From positions 27,431,801-27,495,800 of the forward strand of contig NC_087066.1 in the NCBI RefSeq assembly GCF_963678635.1: a stretch of DNA of 64,000 nt, in the 5' to 3' direction. The notes beneath the pieces were generated by a model. That model saw only the letters and a list, made by a program, of their open reading frames with translations, was not told the DNA's origin and searched no databases. Shown in pieces: positions 49,420 through 63,392 of this stretch (positions are counted from its first letter, which is position 1; every line of letters starts with the position of its first letter). The position numbers were made by a program, and so were the translations under genes. Source of the DNA: Symsagittifera roscoffensis. Taxonomy: Eukaryota > Xenacoelomorpha > Acoela > Convolutidae.

Positions 49420-51420
49420 TGATAATTTCGGTTCAGATAAGTTCGTTTTAAATAAAAACAAAAATTTTTTTGGGACTTAATATCAGTGTTAACTCCCAGC
49501 TCCTACACTCATCGCGCGTGTTCAAGCCCGATTTTTTTCCTGATATGTACTGTCTCTAGTGTGAACAGTTTTGTTTGGCTGTTTGACCTATCTATAATTT
49601 CCCGAGTAAGATCCGCACTATTTCACTCAAGGTTTCATTGCTGAAGGTGAAGGCCTACCGTTGAGTCTGTTTTGTTTCCCTGTTCCTCAATTCTAGTAGT
49701 CAAATGTCGAACAGCTTGTCCGACCTAGGTGGAAGTGAATCCACTACATGACTGTTTTTAAACAACTCTTGACTTGAGGTCATTAAAAAAAACTTGCTGA
49801 CTTCAGTGACGGTAAACAAGATTCTAAATTTCTTGTGATGAAAACCACTTGAATGTTGGTTAAATATGTTTGAAAAATAATGGCGTTGGTTACACCTTTA
49901 TTGTCTCATCAGCATTGGAGGCTAAATTCCTTGAACAAAAAAAACTAATGTTTGAAAAACATATGATGACGAGGTTTAAAAAGTTTAAAAAAAAACAAAC
50001 AGCAGAGGTACATCAGAACACTAAAAGCAACAATTGGAAAACTTAAATTTAACTGAGTTGTAGTAGTAGTTTTTAGATCACTTAAGAAATTTGAACTGCG
50101 ATTTAATGGAAAAACAATAATAGAAAAGATTTTTGATTACAAGTAAACTTCAAACGTTTTTGCAACTATGTGCATCGTGAGGGTTTTTACAATAAATTAA
50201 TCTAATTGACAATAAAACCTCACTTTACAAATGTTATTTATAAAAATTCACCTAAATTTTGTTTCTGAAGCATCAAGTTAAAAATCAGCCAATCATAGTT
50301 GACTTCTAAAAACATTTTTTAGGTTAGAATAAGTTTCACCTCTAAAACTAATGAAACAATTTTCAATTAAATAGTCTGGAAATTATATTTCCTTTAAAAA
50401 GTTTAAGACATGTACGATATGATAATTTCGGTTCAGATAAGTTCGTTTTAAATAAAAACAAAAATTTTTTCGGGACTTAATATCAGTGTTAACTCCCAGC
50501 TCCTACACTCATCGCGCGTGTTCAAGCCCGATTTTTTTCCTGATATGTACTGTCTCTAGTGTGAACAGTTTTGTTTGGCTGTTTGACCTATCTATAATTT
50601 CCCGAGTAAGATCCGCACTATTTCACTCAAGGTTTCATTGCTGAAGATGAAGGCCTACCGTTGAGTCTGTTTTGTTTCCCTGTTCCTCAATTCTAGTAGT
50701 CAAATGTCGAACAGCTTGTCCGACCTAGGTGGAAGTGAATCCACTACATGACTGTTTTTAAACAACTCTTGACTTGAGGTCATTAAAAAAAACTTGCTGA
50801 CTTCAGTGACGGTAAACAAGATTCTAAATTTCTTGTGATGAAAACCATTTGAATGTTGGTTAAATATGTTTGACAAATAATGGCGTTGGTTACACTTTTA
50901 TTGTCTCATCAGCATTGGAGGCTAAATTCCTTGAACAAAAAAAACTAATGTTTGAAAAACATATGATGACGAGGTTTAAAAAGTTTTAAAAAAAACAAAC
51001 AGCAGAGGTACATCAGAACACTAAAAGCAACAATTGGAAAACTTAAATTTAACTGAGTTGTAGTAGTAGTTTTTAGATCACTTAAGAAATTTGAACTGCG
51101 ATTTAATGGAAAAACAATAATAGAAAAGATTTTTGATTACAAGTAAACTTCAAACGTTTTTGCAACTATGTGCATCGTGAGGGTTTTTACAATAAATTAA
51201 TCTAATTGACAATAAAACCTCACTTTACAAATGTTATTTACAAAAATTCACCTAAATTTTGTTTCTGAAGCATCAAGTTAAAAATCAGCCAATCATAGTT
51301 GACTTCTAAAAACATTTTTTAGGTTAGAATAAGTTTCACCTCTAAAACTAATGAAACAATTTTCAATTAAATAGTCTGGAAATTATATTTCCTTTAAAAA
51401 GTTTAAGACATGTACGATAT
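49420..51420. repeat. Near-identical adjacent satellite monomer pair
   Basis: The monomers at about 49420-50420 and 50420-51420 share unusual variants (AAAAATTTTTT, GACTTAATATCAG, CCCAGCTCC, GAGTAAGATCCG), indicating a recent 1.0-kb duplication. Confidence 0.85.
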
Positions 51421-51429
51421 GATAATTTC

Positions 51430-54400
51430 GGTTCAGATAGAAACGTTTTAAATAAAAACCAAAAACATTTTGGGACTAACTTTCAGTGTTAACTCCTTGC
51501 TGCTACACTCATCGCGCGTGTTCAAGCCCGGTTTCTTTTTCCTGAAATGTACTGTCTCTAGTGTGAACAGTTTTGTTTGGCTGTTTGAACTATCTATAAT
51601 TTCCCGACTAAGATCCGCGCTGTTTCACTCAAGATTTCATTGCTGAAGGTGAAGGCCTAGTGGTGTGACTGTTTTGTTTTTCTGTTCCTCAATTCTAGTA
51701 GTCAAATGTCGAACAGTTTGTCCGACCTAGATGGAAGTGAATCGACTACATGACTGTTTTTAAACAACTCTTGACTTGAGGTCATTAGAAAAAACTTGCT
51801 GACTTCAGTGACGGTCAAAAAGATTCTAGTTTTCTTGTGATGAAAACCACTTGAATGTTGGTTAAATATGCTTGCAGAATAATGGCTTTGGTTACACCTT
51901 TATTGTCTCATCAACATTAGAATCTAAAGTCTTTGAACAAAAAAACTAACGTTTGAAAAACATATGACGACGAGGTTTAAAAAGTTAAAAAAACAAACAG
52001 GAGAGGTACATCAGAGAACTAGAAGCAACAATTGGAAAACTTAAATTTAACTGAGTAGTAGTAGTAGTAGTAGTTTCTATATCACTTAAAAAATTTGAAC
52101 TGCGATTTAATGGAAAAACAATAATTGAAAAGATATTTGATTACAAGTAAACTTCAAACGTTTTCGCAACTATGTGCATCGTGAGGGTTTTTACAATAAA
52201 TTAATCTAATTGACAATAAAACCTCACTTTACAAATGTTATTTACAAAAATTCACCTAAATTTTGTTTCTGAAGCATCAAGTTAAAAATCAGCCAATCAT
52301 AGTTGACTTCTAAAAACATTTTTTAGGTTAGAATAAGTTTCACCTCTAAAACTAATGAAACAATTTTCAAATAAATAGTCTGGAAATTATATTTTCTTTA
52401 AAAAGTTTAAGACATATACGATATGATAATTTCGGTTCAGATAGGTACGTTTCAAATAAAAACAAAAAACATTTTGGGACTAAATATCAGTGTTAACTCC
52501 CAACTCCTACACTCATCGCGCGTGTTCCAGGCCGGTTTTTTTCCTGATATGTACTGTCTCTAGTGTGAACAGTTTTGTTTGGCTGTTTGACCTATCTATA
52601 ATTTCCCGACTAAGATCCGCGCTATTTCACTCAAGATTTCATTGCTTAAGGTGAAGGCCTACCGTTGAGTCTGTTTTGTTTTCCTGTTCTTCAATTCTAG
52701 TAGTCAAATGCCGAACAGCTTGTCCGACCTAGCTGGAAGTGAATCCACTACATGACTGTTTTTAAACAACTCTTGACTTGAGGTCATTAGAAAAAATTTG
52801 CTGACTTCACTGACGGTAAGCAAGGTTCTAAATTTCTTGTGATGAAAACCACTTAAATGTTGGTTAAATATGCTTGCAAAATAATGGCTTTGGTTTCACT
52901 TTTATTGTCTCATCAGCATTGGAGGCTAAAGTCTTTGAACAAAAAAAACTAAACGTTTGAAAAACCTACGATGACGAGGTTTAAAAAGTTAAAAAAACAA
53001 ACAACAGATGTACATCAGAACACTAAAAGCAACAATTGGAAAACTTAAATTTAACTGAGTAGTAGTAGTCGTTTTTATATCACTTAAAAAATTTGAACTG
53101 CGATTTAATGGAAAAACAATAATAGAAAAGATTTTTGATTACAAGTAAACTTCAAACGTTTTTGCAACTATGTGCATCGTGAGGGTTTTTACAATAAATT
53201 AATCTAATTGACAATAAAACCTCACTTTACAAATGTTATTTACAAAAATTCACCTAAATTTTGTTTCTGAAGCATCAAGTTAAAAATCAGCCAATCATAG
53301 TTGACTTCTAAAAACATTTTTTAGGTTAGAATAAGTTTCACCTCTAAAACTAATGAAACAATTTTCAATTAAATAGTCTGGAAATTATATTTCCTTTAAA
53401 AAGTTTAAGACATGTACGATATGATAATTTCGGTTCAGATAGAAACGTTTTAAATAAAAACCAAAAACATTTTGGGACTAACTTTCAGTGTTAACTCCTT
53501 GCTGCTACACTCATCGCGCGTGTTCAAGCCCGGTTTCTTTTTCCTGAAATGTACTGTCTCTAGTGTGAACAGTTTTGTTTGGCTGTTTGAACTATCTATA
53601 ATTTCCCGACTAAGATCCGCGCTGTTTCACTCAAGATTTCATTGCTGAAGGTGAAGGCCTAGTGGTGTGACTGTTTTGTTTTTCTGTTCCTCAATTCTAG
53701 TAGTCAAATGTCGAACAGTTTGTCCGACCTAGATGGAAGTGAATCGACTACATGACTGTTTTTAAACAACTCTTGACTTGAGGTCATTAGAAAAAACTTG
53801 CTGACTTCAGTGACGGTCAAAAAGATTCTAGTTTTCTTGTGATGAAAACCACTTGAATGTTGGTTAAATATGCTTGCAGAATAATGGCTTTGGTTACACC
53901 TTTATTGTCTCATCAACATTAGAATCTAAAGTCTTTGAACAAAAAAACTAACGTTTGAAAAACATATGACGACGAGGTTTAAAAAGTTAAAAAAACAAAC
54001 AGGAGAGGTACATCAGAGAACTAAAAGCAACAATTGGAAAACTTAAATTTAACTGAGTAGTAGTAGTAGTAGTAGTTTCTATATCACTTAAAAAATTTGA
54101 ACTGCGATTTAATGGAAAAACAATAATTGAAAAGATATTTGATTACAAGTAAACTTCAAACGTTTTCGCAACTATGTGCATCGTGAGGGTTTTTACAATA
54201 AATTAATCTAATTGACAATAAAACCTCACTTTACAAATGTTATTTACAAAAATTCACCTAAATTTTGTTTCTGAAGCATCAAGTTAAAAATCAGCCAATC
54301 ATAGTTGACTTCTAAAAACATTTTTTAGGTTAGAATAAGTTTCACCTCTAAAACTAATGAAACAATTTTCAAATAAATAGTCTGGAAATTATATTTTCTT

Positions 54401-55115
54401 TAAAAAGTTTAAGACATATACGATATGATAATTTCGGTTCAGATAGGTACGTTTTAAATAAAAACAAAAAACATTTTGGGACTAAATATCAGTGTTAACT
54501 CCCAACTCCTACACTCATCGCGCGTGTTCCAGCCCGGTTTTTTTCCTGATATGTACTGTCTCTAGTGTAAACAGTTTTGTTTGGCTGTTTGACCTATCTA
54601 TAAATTCCCGACTAAGATCCGCGCTATTTCACTCAAGATTTCATTGCTTAAGGTGAAGGCCTACCGTTGAGTCTGTTTTGTTTTCCTGTTCTTCAATTCT
54701 AGTAGTCAAATGCCGAACAGCTTGTCCGACCTAGCTGGAAGTGAATCCACAACATGACTGTTTTTAAACAACTCTTGACTTGAGGTCATTAGAAAAAATT
54801 TGCTGACTTCACTGACGGTAAGCAAGGTTCTAAATTTCTTGTGATGAAAACCACTTAAATGTTGGTTAAATATGCTTGCAAAATAATGGCTTTGGTTTCA
54901 CTTTTATTGTCTCATCAGCATTGGAGGCTAAAGTCTTTGAACAAAAAAAACTAAACGTTTGAAAAACCTACAATGACGAGGTTTAAAAAGTTAAAAAAAC
55001 AAACAACAGATGTACATCAGAACACTAAAAGCAACAATTGGAAAACTTAAATTTAACTGAGTAGTAGTAGTCGTTTTTATATCACTTAAAAAATTTGAAC
55101 TGCGATTTAATGGAA
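51430..55115. repeat. 2.0-kb higher-order satellite unit, about 1.8 copies
   Basis: A two-monomer unit repeats with a shift of 2002 bp (51486 to 53488; 52490 to 54492). The odd monomers share GCTGCTACACTC and GCCTAGTGGTGTGACTG; the even ones share CCCAACTCC, GTGTTCCAG and CCGAACAGC. Similarity stops near 55115. Confidence 0.85.
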
Positions 55116-56809
55116 AAACAATCATAGAAAATTTTCTTGATTACAAGTAACCTTCAAACGTTTTCGCAACTATGCGCATCGTCAGGATTTTTACAATAAA
55201 TTAATCTAATTGACGATAAAACCTGAAATTACAAGTTCTATTTACAATAATTCACCTAAAATTTGTTTCTGAAGCATCAAGATAAAAATCAGCCAAACGT
55301 AGTTCACTTCTAAAAACACTTTTTAGATTAGAATAGTTTTCACCTCTAAAACTAAGAAACAATTTTCAATTGAAAAGTCTGGAAATTATATTTCCTTTGA
55401 AAAGGTTAAGACATGTACGATATGATAATTTCGGTTCAGATATGTACGTTTTAAATAAAATTCAAAAACATTTCGGGACTAAATTTCAGTGTTAACTCCT
55501 TGCTCCTACACTCATCTCGCGTGTTCAGGCCCGGTTTCTTTTTCCTGAAATGTACTGTCTCTAGTGTGAACAGTTTTGTTTGGCTGTTTGGACTATCTAT
55601 AATTTCCCGACTAAGATCCGCGCTGTTTCACTTAAGATTTCAATGCTGAAAGTGAAGGCCTACCGGTGAGTCTGTTTCGTTTTTCTGTTCCTCAATTCTA
55701 GTAGTCAAATGTCGAACAGTTTGTCCGACCTAGGTGGAAGTGAATCCACTACATGACTGTTTTTAAACAATTCTTGACTTGAGGTCATTAGAAAAAACTT
55801 GCTGACTTCAGTGATGGTAAACAAGATTCTAGTTTTCTTGTGATGAAAACCACTTGAATGTTGTTTAAATAAGCTTGCAAAATATTGGCTTTGGTTACCT
55901 CTTTTTTTGTCTCATCAGCATTGGGGGCTAAAGTCTTTGAACAAAAAAAACTAACGTTTGAAAAACATATGATGACGAGGTTTAAAAAGTTAAAAAAACA
56001 AAAGGCAGAGGTACATCAGAACACTATAAGCAACAATTGGAAAACTTAAATTTAACTGAGTAGTAGTAGTAGTAGTTTTTATATCACTTTAAAAAGTTGA
56101 ACTGCGATTTAATGGAAAAACAATCATAGAAAAGATTTTTGATTACAAGTAAACTTCAAAAGTTTTCGCAACTATGTGCATCGTGAGGACTTTTTATAAT
56201 AAATAAATCTAATTGACAATAAAACCTGAATTTATAAATGCTATTTACAATAATTCACCTAAGTTTTGTTTCTGAAGCATCAAGTTAAAAATCAGCCAAT
56301 CATAGTTGACTTCTAAAAACACTTTTTAGATCAGAATAATTTTCACCTCAAAAACTAAGAAACAATTTTCAATTAAAAAGTCTGGAAATTATATTTCCTT
56401 CGAAAAGGTTAAGACATGTACGATATGATAATTTCTGTTCAGATATGTACGTTTTAAATAAAAACCAAAAACATTTTGGGACTAAATTCCAGTGTTAACT
56501 CCTTGCTCCTACACTCATCGCGCGTGTTCAAGCCCGGTTTCTTTTTCCTGAAATGTACTGACTCTAGTGTGAACAGTTTTGTTTGGCTGTTTGAACTATC
56601 TATAATTTCCCGACTAAGATCCGCGCTGTTTCACTCAAAATTTCATTGCTGAAGGTGAAGGCCTACTGGTGAGACTGTTTTGTTTTTCTGTTCCTCAATT
56701 CTAGTAGTCAAATGTCGAACAGTTTGTCCGACCTAGATGGAAGTGAATCCACTACATGACTGTTTCTAAACAACTCTTGACTTGAGGTCATTAGTAAAAA
56801 CTTGCAGAC

Positions 56810-57723
56810 TTCAGTGACGGTGAAAAAAATTCTAGTTTTCTTGTGATGAAAACCACTTGAATGTTGGTTAAATATGCTTGCAAAAAAACGGCTTTGGTTA
56901 CACCTTTATTGTCTCATCAGCATTAGAGTCTAAAGTCTTTGTACAAAAAAAACTAACATTTGAAAAACATATGATGACGAGGCTTAAATAGTTAAAAAAA
57001 CAAACAGCAGAATTACATCAGAACACTTAAAGCAACAATTGGAAAACTTAAATTTAAATGAGTAGTAGTAGTAGTTTTTATATCACTTAAAAAATTTGAA
57101 CTGCGATTTAATGGAAAAATAATAATAGAAATGATTTTTGATTACAAGTAAACTTCAAACGTTTTCGCGACTATGTGCATCGTCAGAATTTTTACAATAA
57201 ATTAATCTAATTGACGATAAAGTCTCAATTTACAAATAGTATTTACAATAATTCACCTAACTTCAGCTGACTTCAGTGACGGTGAAAAAAATTCTAGTTT
57301 TCTTGTGATGAAAACCACTTGAATGTTGGTTAAATATGCTTGCAAAATAATGGCTTTGGTTACACCTTTATTGTCTCATCAGCATTAGAGTCTAAAGTCT
57401 TTGTACAAAAAAAACTAACATTTGAAAAACATATGATGACGAGGCTTAAAAAGTTAAAAAAACAAACAGCAGAATTACATCAGAACACTTAAAGCAACAA
57501 TTGGAAAACTTAAATTTAAATGAGTAGTAGTAGTAGTTTTTATATCACTTAAAAAATTTGAACTGCGATTTAATGGAAAAATAATAATAGAAAAGATTTT
57601 TGATTACAATTAAACTTCAAACGTTTTCGCGACTATGTGCATCGTCAGAATTTTTACAATAAATTAATCTAATTGACGATAAAGTCTCAATTTACAAATA
57701 GTATTTACAATAATTCACCTAAA
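56810..57723. repeat. 457-bp partial-monomer duplication
   Basis: The segment from GACTTCAGTGACGGTGAAAA to the CAATAATTCACCTAA area occurs at about 56810-57266 and again at 57267-57723. It explains the 1461-bp anchor gap from 56492 to 57953. Confidence 0.85.
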
Positions 57724-59149
57724 TTTTGTTTCTGAAGCATCAAGTTAAAAATCAGCCGATCATAGTTGACTTTTAGTAACACTTCTTAGATTAGAATAGT
57801 TTTCACCTCTAAAACTAATGAAACAATTTTCAATTAAATAGTCTGGAAATTATATTTCCTTTAAAAAGGTTAAGACATGTACGATATGATTATTTCGGCT
57901 CAGATAGAAACGTTTTAAATAAAAACCAAATACCTTTTTGGACTAACTTTCAGTGTTAACTCCTTGCTCCTACACTCATCGCGCGTGTTCAAGCCCGGTT
58001 TCTTTTTCCTGAAATGTACTGTCTCTAGTGTGAACAGTTTTGTTTGGCTGTTTGAACTATCTATAATTTCCCGACTAAGATCCGCGCTGTTTCACTCAAG
58101 ATTTCATTGCTGAAGGTGAAGGCCTACTGGTGAGACTGTTTCGTTTTTCTGTTCCTCATTTCTAGTAGTAAAATGTCGAACATTTTGTCCGACATAGGTG
58201 GAAGTGAATCCACTACATGACTGTTTTTAAACAACTCTTGACTTGAGGTCATTAGAAAAAACTTGCTGACTTCAGTGACGGTAAACAAGATTCTAAATTT
58301 CTTGTGATTAAAACCACTTGAATGTTGGTTAAAAATGCTTGCAAAATGATCGCTTTGGTTACACCTTTATTGTCTCATCAGCATTAGAGTCCTAAGTCTT
58401 TGTACAAAAAAAAACTAACATTTGAAAAACATATGATGACGAAGTTTAAAAAGTTAAAAAAACAAAAAGCAGAGTTACATCAGAACACTTAAAGCAACAA
58501 TTGGAAAGCTTAAATTTAAATGAGTAGTAGTAGTAGTTTATATATCACTTAAAAAATTTGAACTGCGATTTAATGGAAAAACAATAAGAGAAAAGATTTT
58601 TGATTACAAGTAAACTTCAAACGTTTTCGCAACTATGTGCATCGTGAGGATTTTTATAATAAATTAATCTTATTGACGATAAAACCTGAATTTGGGATGT
58701 TATTTACAATAATTCATCTGAACTTTGTTTCTGAAGCATCAAGTTAAAAATCAGCCAATCATAGTTGACTTCTAACAATATTTTTTAGATTAGATTAGTT
58801 TTCACCTCTAAAACTAAGAAACAACTTTCAATGAAAAAGTCTCGAAATTATATTTCCTTTAAAAAAGTTAAGACATGTACGATATGATAATTTCGGTTCA
58901 GATATGTACGTTTTAAATAAAACTCAAAAACATTTTGCGATTAAATTTCAGTGTTAACTCCCTGCTCCTACACTCGTCGCGCGTGTTCAAGCCCGGTTTC
59001 TTTTTCCTGATATGTACTGTCTCTAGTGTGAACAGTTTTGTTTGGCTGTTTGACCTATCTATAATTTCCCGACTGAGATCTGCGCTATTTCACTCAAGAT
59101 TTCATTGCTGAAGGTGAAGGCCTACCGGTGAGTCTGATTTGTTTTTCTG

Positions 59150-61457
59150 CTCCTCAATTCTAGTAGTCGAATGTCGAACAGTTTGTCCGACCTAGGTGGA
59201 AGTGAATCCACTACATGACTGTTTTTAAACAACTCTTGACTTGAGGTCAATAGAAAAAACTTGCTGACTTCAGTGATGGTAAACAAGATTCTAGTTTTCT
59301 TGTGATGAAAACCACTTGAATGTTGGTTAAGTAAACTTGCAAAATATTGTCTTTGGTTACCTCTTTATTGTCTCATCAGCATTGGGGGCTAAATTTTTCG
59401 AACAAAAAAACTAACGTTTGAAAAACATATGATGACTAGGTTTAAAAAGTTAAAAAAACAAACAGCAGAGGTACATCAGAACACTAAAAGCAACAATTGG
59501 AAAACTCAAAATTAACTCAGTAGTAGTACTCGTTTTTATATCACTTAAAAAATTTAAACTGCGATTTAAGGGAAAAATAATCATAGAAAATTTTTTTGAT
59601 TACAAGTAACCTTCAAACGTTTTCGCAACTATGTGCATCGTCAGGATTTTTACAATAAATTAATCTAATAGACAATAAAACCTCAATTTACAAATGTTAT
59701 TTACAATAATTCACCTAAATTTTGGTTCTGAAGCATCAAGTTAAAAATCAGCCAATCATAATTGACTTCTAAAAACACTTTTTAGATTAGAATAGTTTTC
59801 AACTCTAAAACTAATGAAACAATTTTCAATTAAATAGTCTGGAAATCAAATTTCCTTTAAAAAGGTTAAGACATGTACGATATGATAATTTCTGTTCAGA
59901 TATGTACGTTTTAAATCAAAACCAAAAACATTTTGGGACTAAATTTCAGTGTTAACTCCCTGCTCCTACACTCATCGCGCGTGTTCAAGCCCGGTTTCTT
60001 TTTCGTGATATGTACTGTCTCTAGTGTGAACAGTTTTGTATGGCTGTTTGGCTTAAAACCACTTCAATGTTGGTTATATAAGCTTGCAAAAAATTGGCTT
60101 TGGTTACCTCTTTATTGTCTCATCAGCATTGGGGGCTAAACTCTTTGAACAAAAAAACTAACGTTTGAAAAAACATATGATGACGAGGTTTAACCTATGA
60201 GGTTTAACCTATTTATAATTTCCCGACTAAGATCTGCGCTATTTCACTCCAGATTTCTTTGCTGAAGGTGAAGGCCTTCCGGTGAGTCTGTTTTGTTTTT
60301 CTGCTCCTCAATTCTAGTAGTCGAATGTCGAACAGTTTGTCCGACCTAGGTGGAAGTGAATCCACTACATCACTGTTTTTAAACAACTCTTGACTTGAGG
60401 TCATTAGAAAAAACTTGCTGACTTCAGTGATGGTAAACAAGATTCTAGTTTTCTTGTGATGAAAACCACTTGAATGTTGGTTAAGTAAACTTGCAAAATA
60501 TTGTCTTTGGTTACCTCTTTATTGTCTCATCAGCATTGGGGGCTAAATTTTTCGAACAAAAAAACTAACGTTTGAAAAACATATGATGACGAGGTTTAAA
60601 AAGTTAAAAAAACAAACAGCAGAGGTACATCAGAACACTAAAAGCAACAATTGGAAAACTCAAAATTAACTCAGTAGTAGTACTCGTTTTTATATCACTT
60701 AAAAAATTTAAACTGCGATTTAAGGGAAAAATAATCATAGAAAATTTTTTTGACTACAAGTAACCTTCAAACGTTTTCGCAACTATGTGCATCGTCAGGA
60801 TTTTTACAATAAATTAATCTAATAGACAATAAAACCTCAATTTACAAATGTTATTTACAATAATTCACCTAAATTTTGGTTCTGAAGCATCAAGTTAAAA
60901 ATCAGCCAATCATAATTGACTTCTAAAAACACTTTTTAGATTAGAATAGTTTTCACCTCTAAAACTAATGAAACAATTTTCAATTAAATAGTCTGGAAAT
61001 CAAATTTCCTTTAAAAAGGTTAAGACATGTACGATATGATAATTTCTGTTCAGATATGTACGTTTTAAATCAAAACCAAAAACATTTTGGGACTAAATTT
61101 CAGTGTTAACTCCCTGCTCCTACACTCATCGCGCGTGTTCAAGCCCGGTTTCTTTTTCGTGATATGTACTGTCTCTAGTGTGAACAGTTTTGTATGGCTG
61201 TTTGGCTTAAAACCACTTCAATGTTGGTTATATAAGCTTGCAAAAAATTGGCTTTGGTTACCTCTTTATTGTCTCATCAGCATTGGGGGCTAAAGTCTTT
61301 GAACAAAAAAACTAACGTTTGAAAAAACATATGATGACGAGGTTTAACCTATGAGGTTTAACCTATCTATAATTTCCCGACTAAGACCTGCGCTATTTCA
61401 CTCCAGATTTCTTTGCTGAAGGTGAAGGCCTTCCGGTGAGTCTGTTTTGTTTTTCTG
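59150..61457. repeat. 1154-bp rearranged satellite unit, two copies
   Basis: The copies at about 59150-60303 and 60304-61457 are nearly identical. Each carries the same internal deletion (GGCTGTTTGGCTTAAAACC) and the same stutter (GAGGTTTAACCTATGAGGTT), so the rearranged unit was duplicated as a whole. Confidence 0.85.
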
Positions 61458-61894
61458 TTCCTCAATTCTAGTAGTCAATTGTCGAACAGTTTGTCCGACC
61501 TAGGTGGAAGTGAATCCACTACATAACTGTTTTTAAACAACTCTCGACTTGAGGTCATTAGAAAAAACTTGCTGACTTCACTGACGGTAAACAAGATTCT
61601 AAATTTCTTGTGATGAAAACCATTTGATTGTTGGTTAAATATGCTTGCAAAATGATGGCTTTGGTTACACCTTTATTGTCTCATCAGCATTAGAGTCTAA
61701 AGTCTTTGAACAAAAAAAACTAACGTTTGAAAAACATATGATGACGAGGTTTAAAAAAATAAAAAAACAAACAGCAGAGGTACATCAGAACACTAAAAGC
61801 AACAATTGGAAAACTAAAATTTAACTGAGTAGTATTCGTCGTTTTTGTATCACTTAAAAAATTTGAACTGCGATTTAATGGAAAAACAATAATA

Positions 61895-63392
61895 GAAAAT
61901 TTTTTTGATTACAAGTAAGCTTCAAACGTTTTCGCAACTATGTGCATCGTCTGGATTTTTACAATAAACTAATCTAATTGACAATAAAACCTCAATTTAC
62001 AAATGTTTTTTACAATAATTCACCTAAATTTTGTTTCTGAAGCATCTAGTTAAAAATCAGCCAATCATAGTTGACTTCTAAAAACACTTTTTAGGTTAGA
62101 ATAGTTTTCACCTCTAAAACTAATGAAACTATTTTCAATTAAATAGTCTGGAAATTAAATTTCCTTTAAAAAGGTTAAGACATGTACGATATGATAATTT
62201 TGGTTTAGATATGTACGTTTTAAATAAAATTCAAAAACATTTTGGGACTAAATTTCATTGTTACTCCCTGCTCCTACACTCATCACGCGTGTTCAAGCCC
62301 GGTTTCTTTTTCCTGATATGTATTGTCTCTAGTGTGAATAGTTTTGTTTGGCTGTTTGGCTGAAAACCACTTGAATAATGGTTAAATAAGCTTGCAAAAA
62401 ATTGGCTTTGGTTACCTCTTTATTGTCTCATCAGCATTGGGGGCTAAAGCCTTTGAACAAAAAAACTAACGTTTGAAAAACAGATGATGACGAGGTTTAA
62501 AAAGTTAAAAAAACAAACAGCTGAGGTACATCAGAACACTAAAAGCAACAATTGGAAAACTTAAATTTAACTGAGTATTAGTAGTAGTAGTTTTTATATC
62601 ACTTAAAAAATTTGAACTGCGATTTAATGGAAAAACAATAATAGAAAAATTTTTTGATTACAAGTAAGCTTCAAACGTTTTCGCAACTATGTGCATCGTC
62701 TGGATTTTTACAATAAACTAATCTAATTGACAATAAAACCTCAATTTACAAATGTTTTTTACAATAATTCACCTAAATTTTGTTTCTGAAGCATCTAGTT
62801 AAAAATCAGCCAATCATAGTTGACTTCTAAAAACACTTTTTAGGTTAGAATAGTTTTCACCTCTAAAACTAATGAAACTATTTTCAATTAAATAGTCTGG
62901 AAATTAAATTTCCTTTAAAAAGGTTAAGACATGTACGATATGATAATTTTGGTTTAGATATGTACGTTTTAAATAAAATTCAAAAACATTTTGGGACTAA
63001 ATTTCATTGTTACTCCCTGCTCCTACACTCATCACGCGTGTTCAAGCCCGGTTTCTTTTTCCTGATATGTATTGTCTCTAGTGTGAATAGTTTTGTTTGG
63101 CTGTTTGGCTGAAAACCACTTGAATAATGGTTAAATAAGCTTGCAAAAAATTGGCTTTGGTTACCTCTTTATTGTCTCATCAGCATTGGGGGCTAAAGCC
63201 TTTGAACAAAAAAACTAACGTTTGAAAAACAGATGATGACGAGGTTTAAAAAGTTAAAAAAACAAACAGCTGAGGTACATCAGAACACTAAAAGCAACAA
63301 TTGGAAAACTTAAATTTAACTGAGTATTAGTAGTAGTAGTTTTTATATCACTTAAAAAATTTGAACTGCGATTTAATGGAAAAACAATAATA
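61895..63392. repeat. 749-bp deleted satellite unit, two copies
   Basis: The copies at about 61895-62643 and 62644-63392 are nearly identical. Both lack the monomer core between GGCTGTTTGGCT and GAAAACCACTTGAATAATGG. Anchors are at 62258 and 63007. Confidence 0.85.

Noticed and set aside
31121-61293. Repeated short ORFs of about 64 aa beginning MKTKN in satellite monomers.
   Set aside because: They are open in only a few of 31 monomers; elsewhere the ATG is ATA or stops and indels break them. Hydrophobic composition follows from AT-rich sequence.
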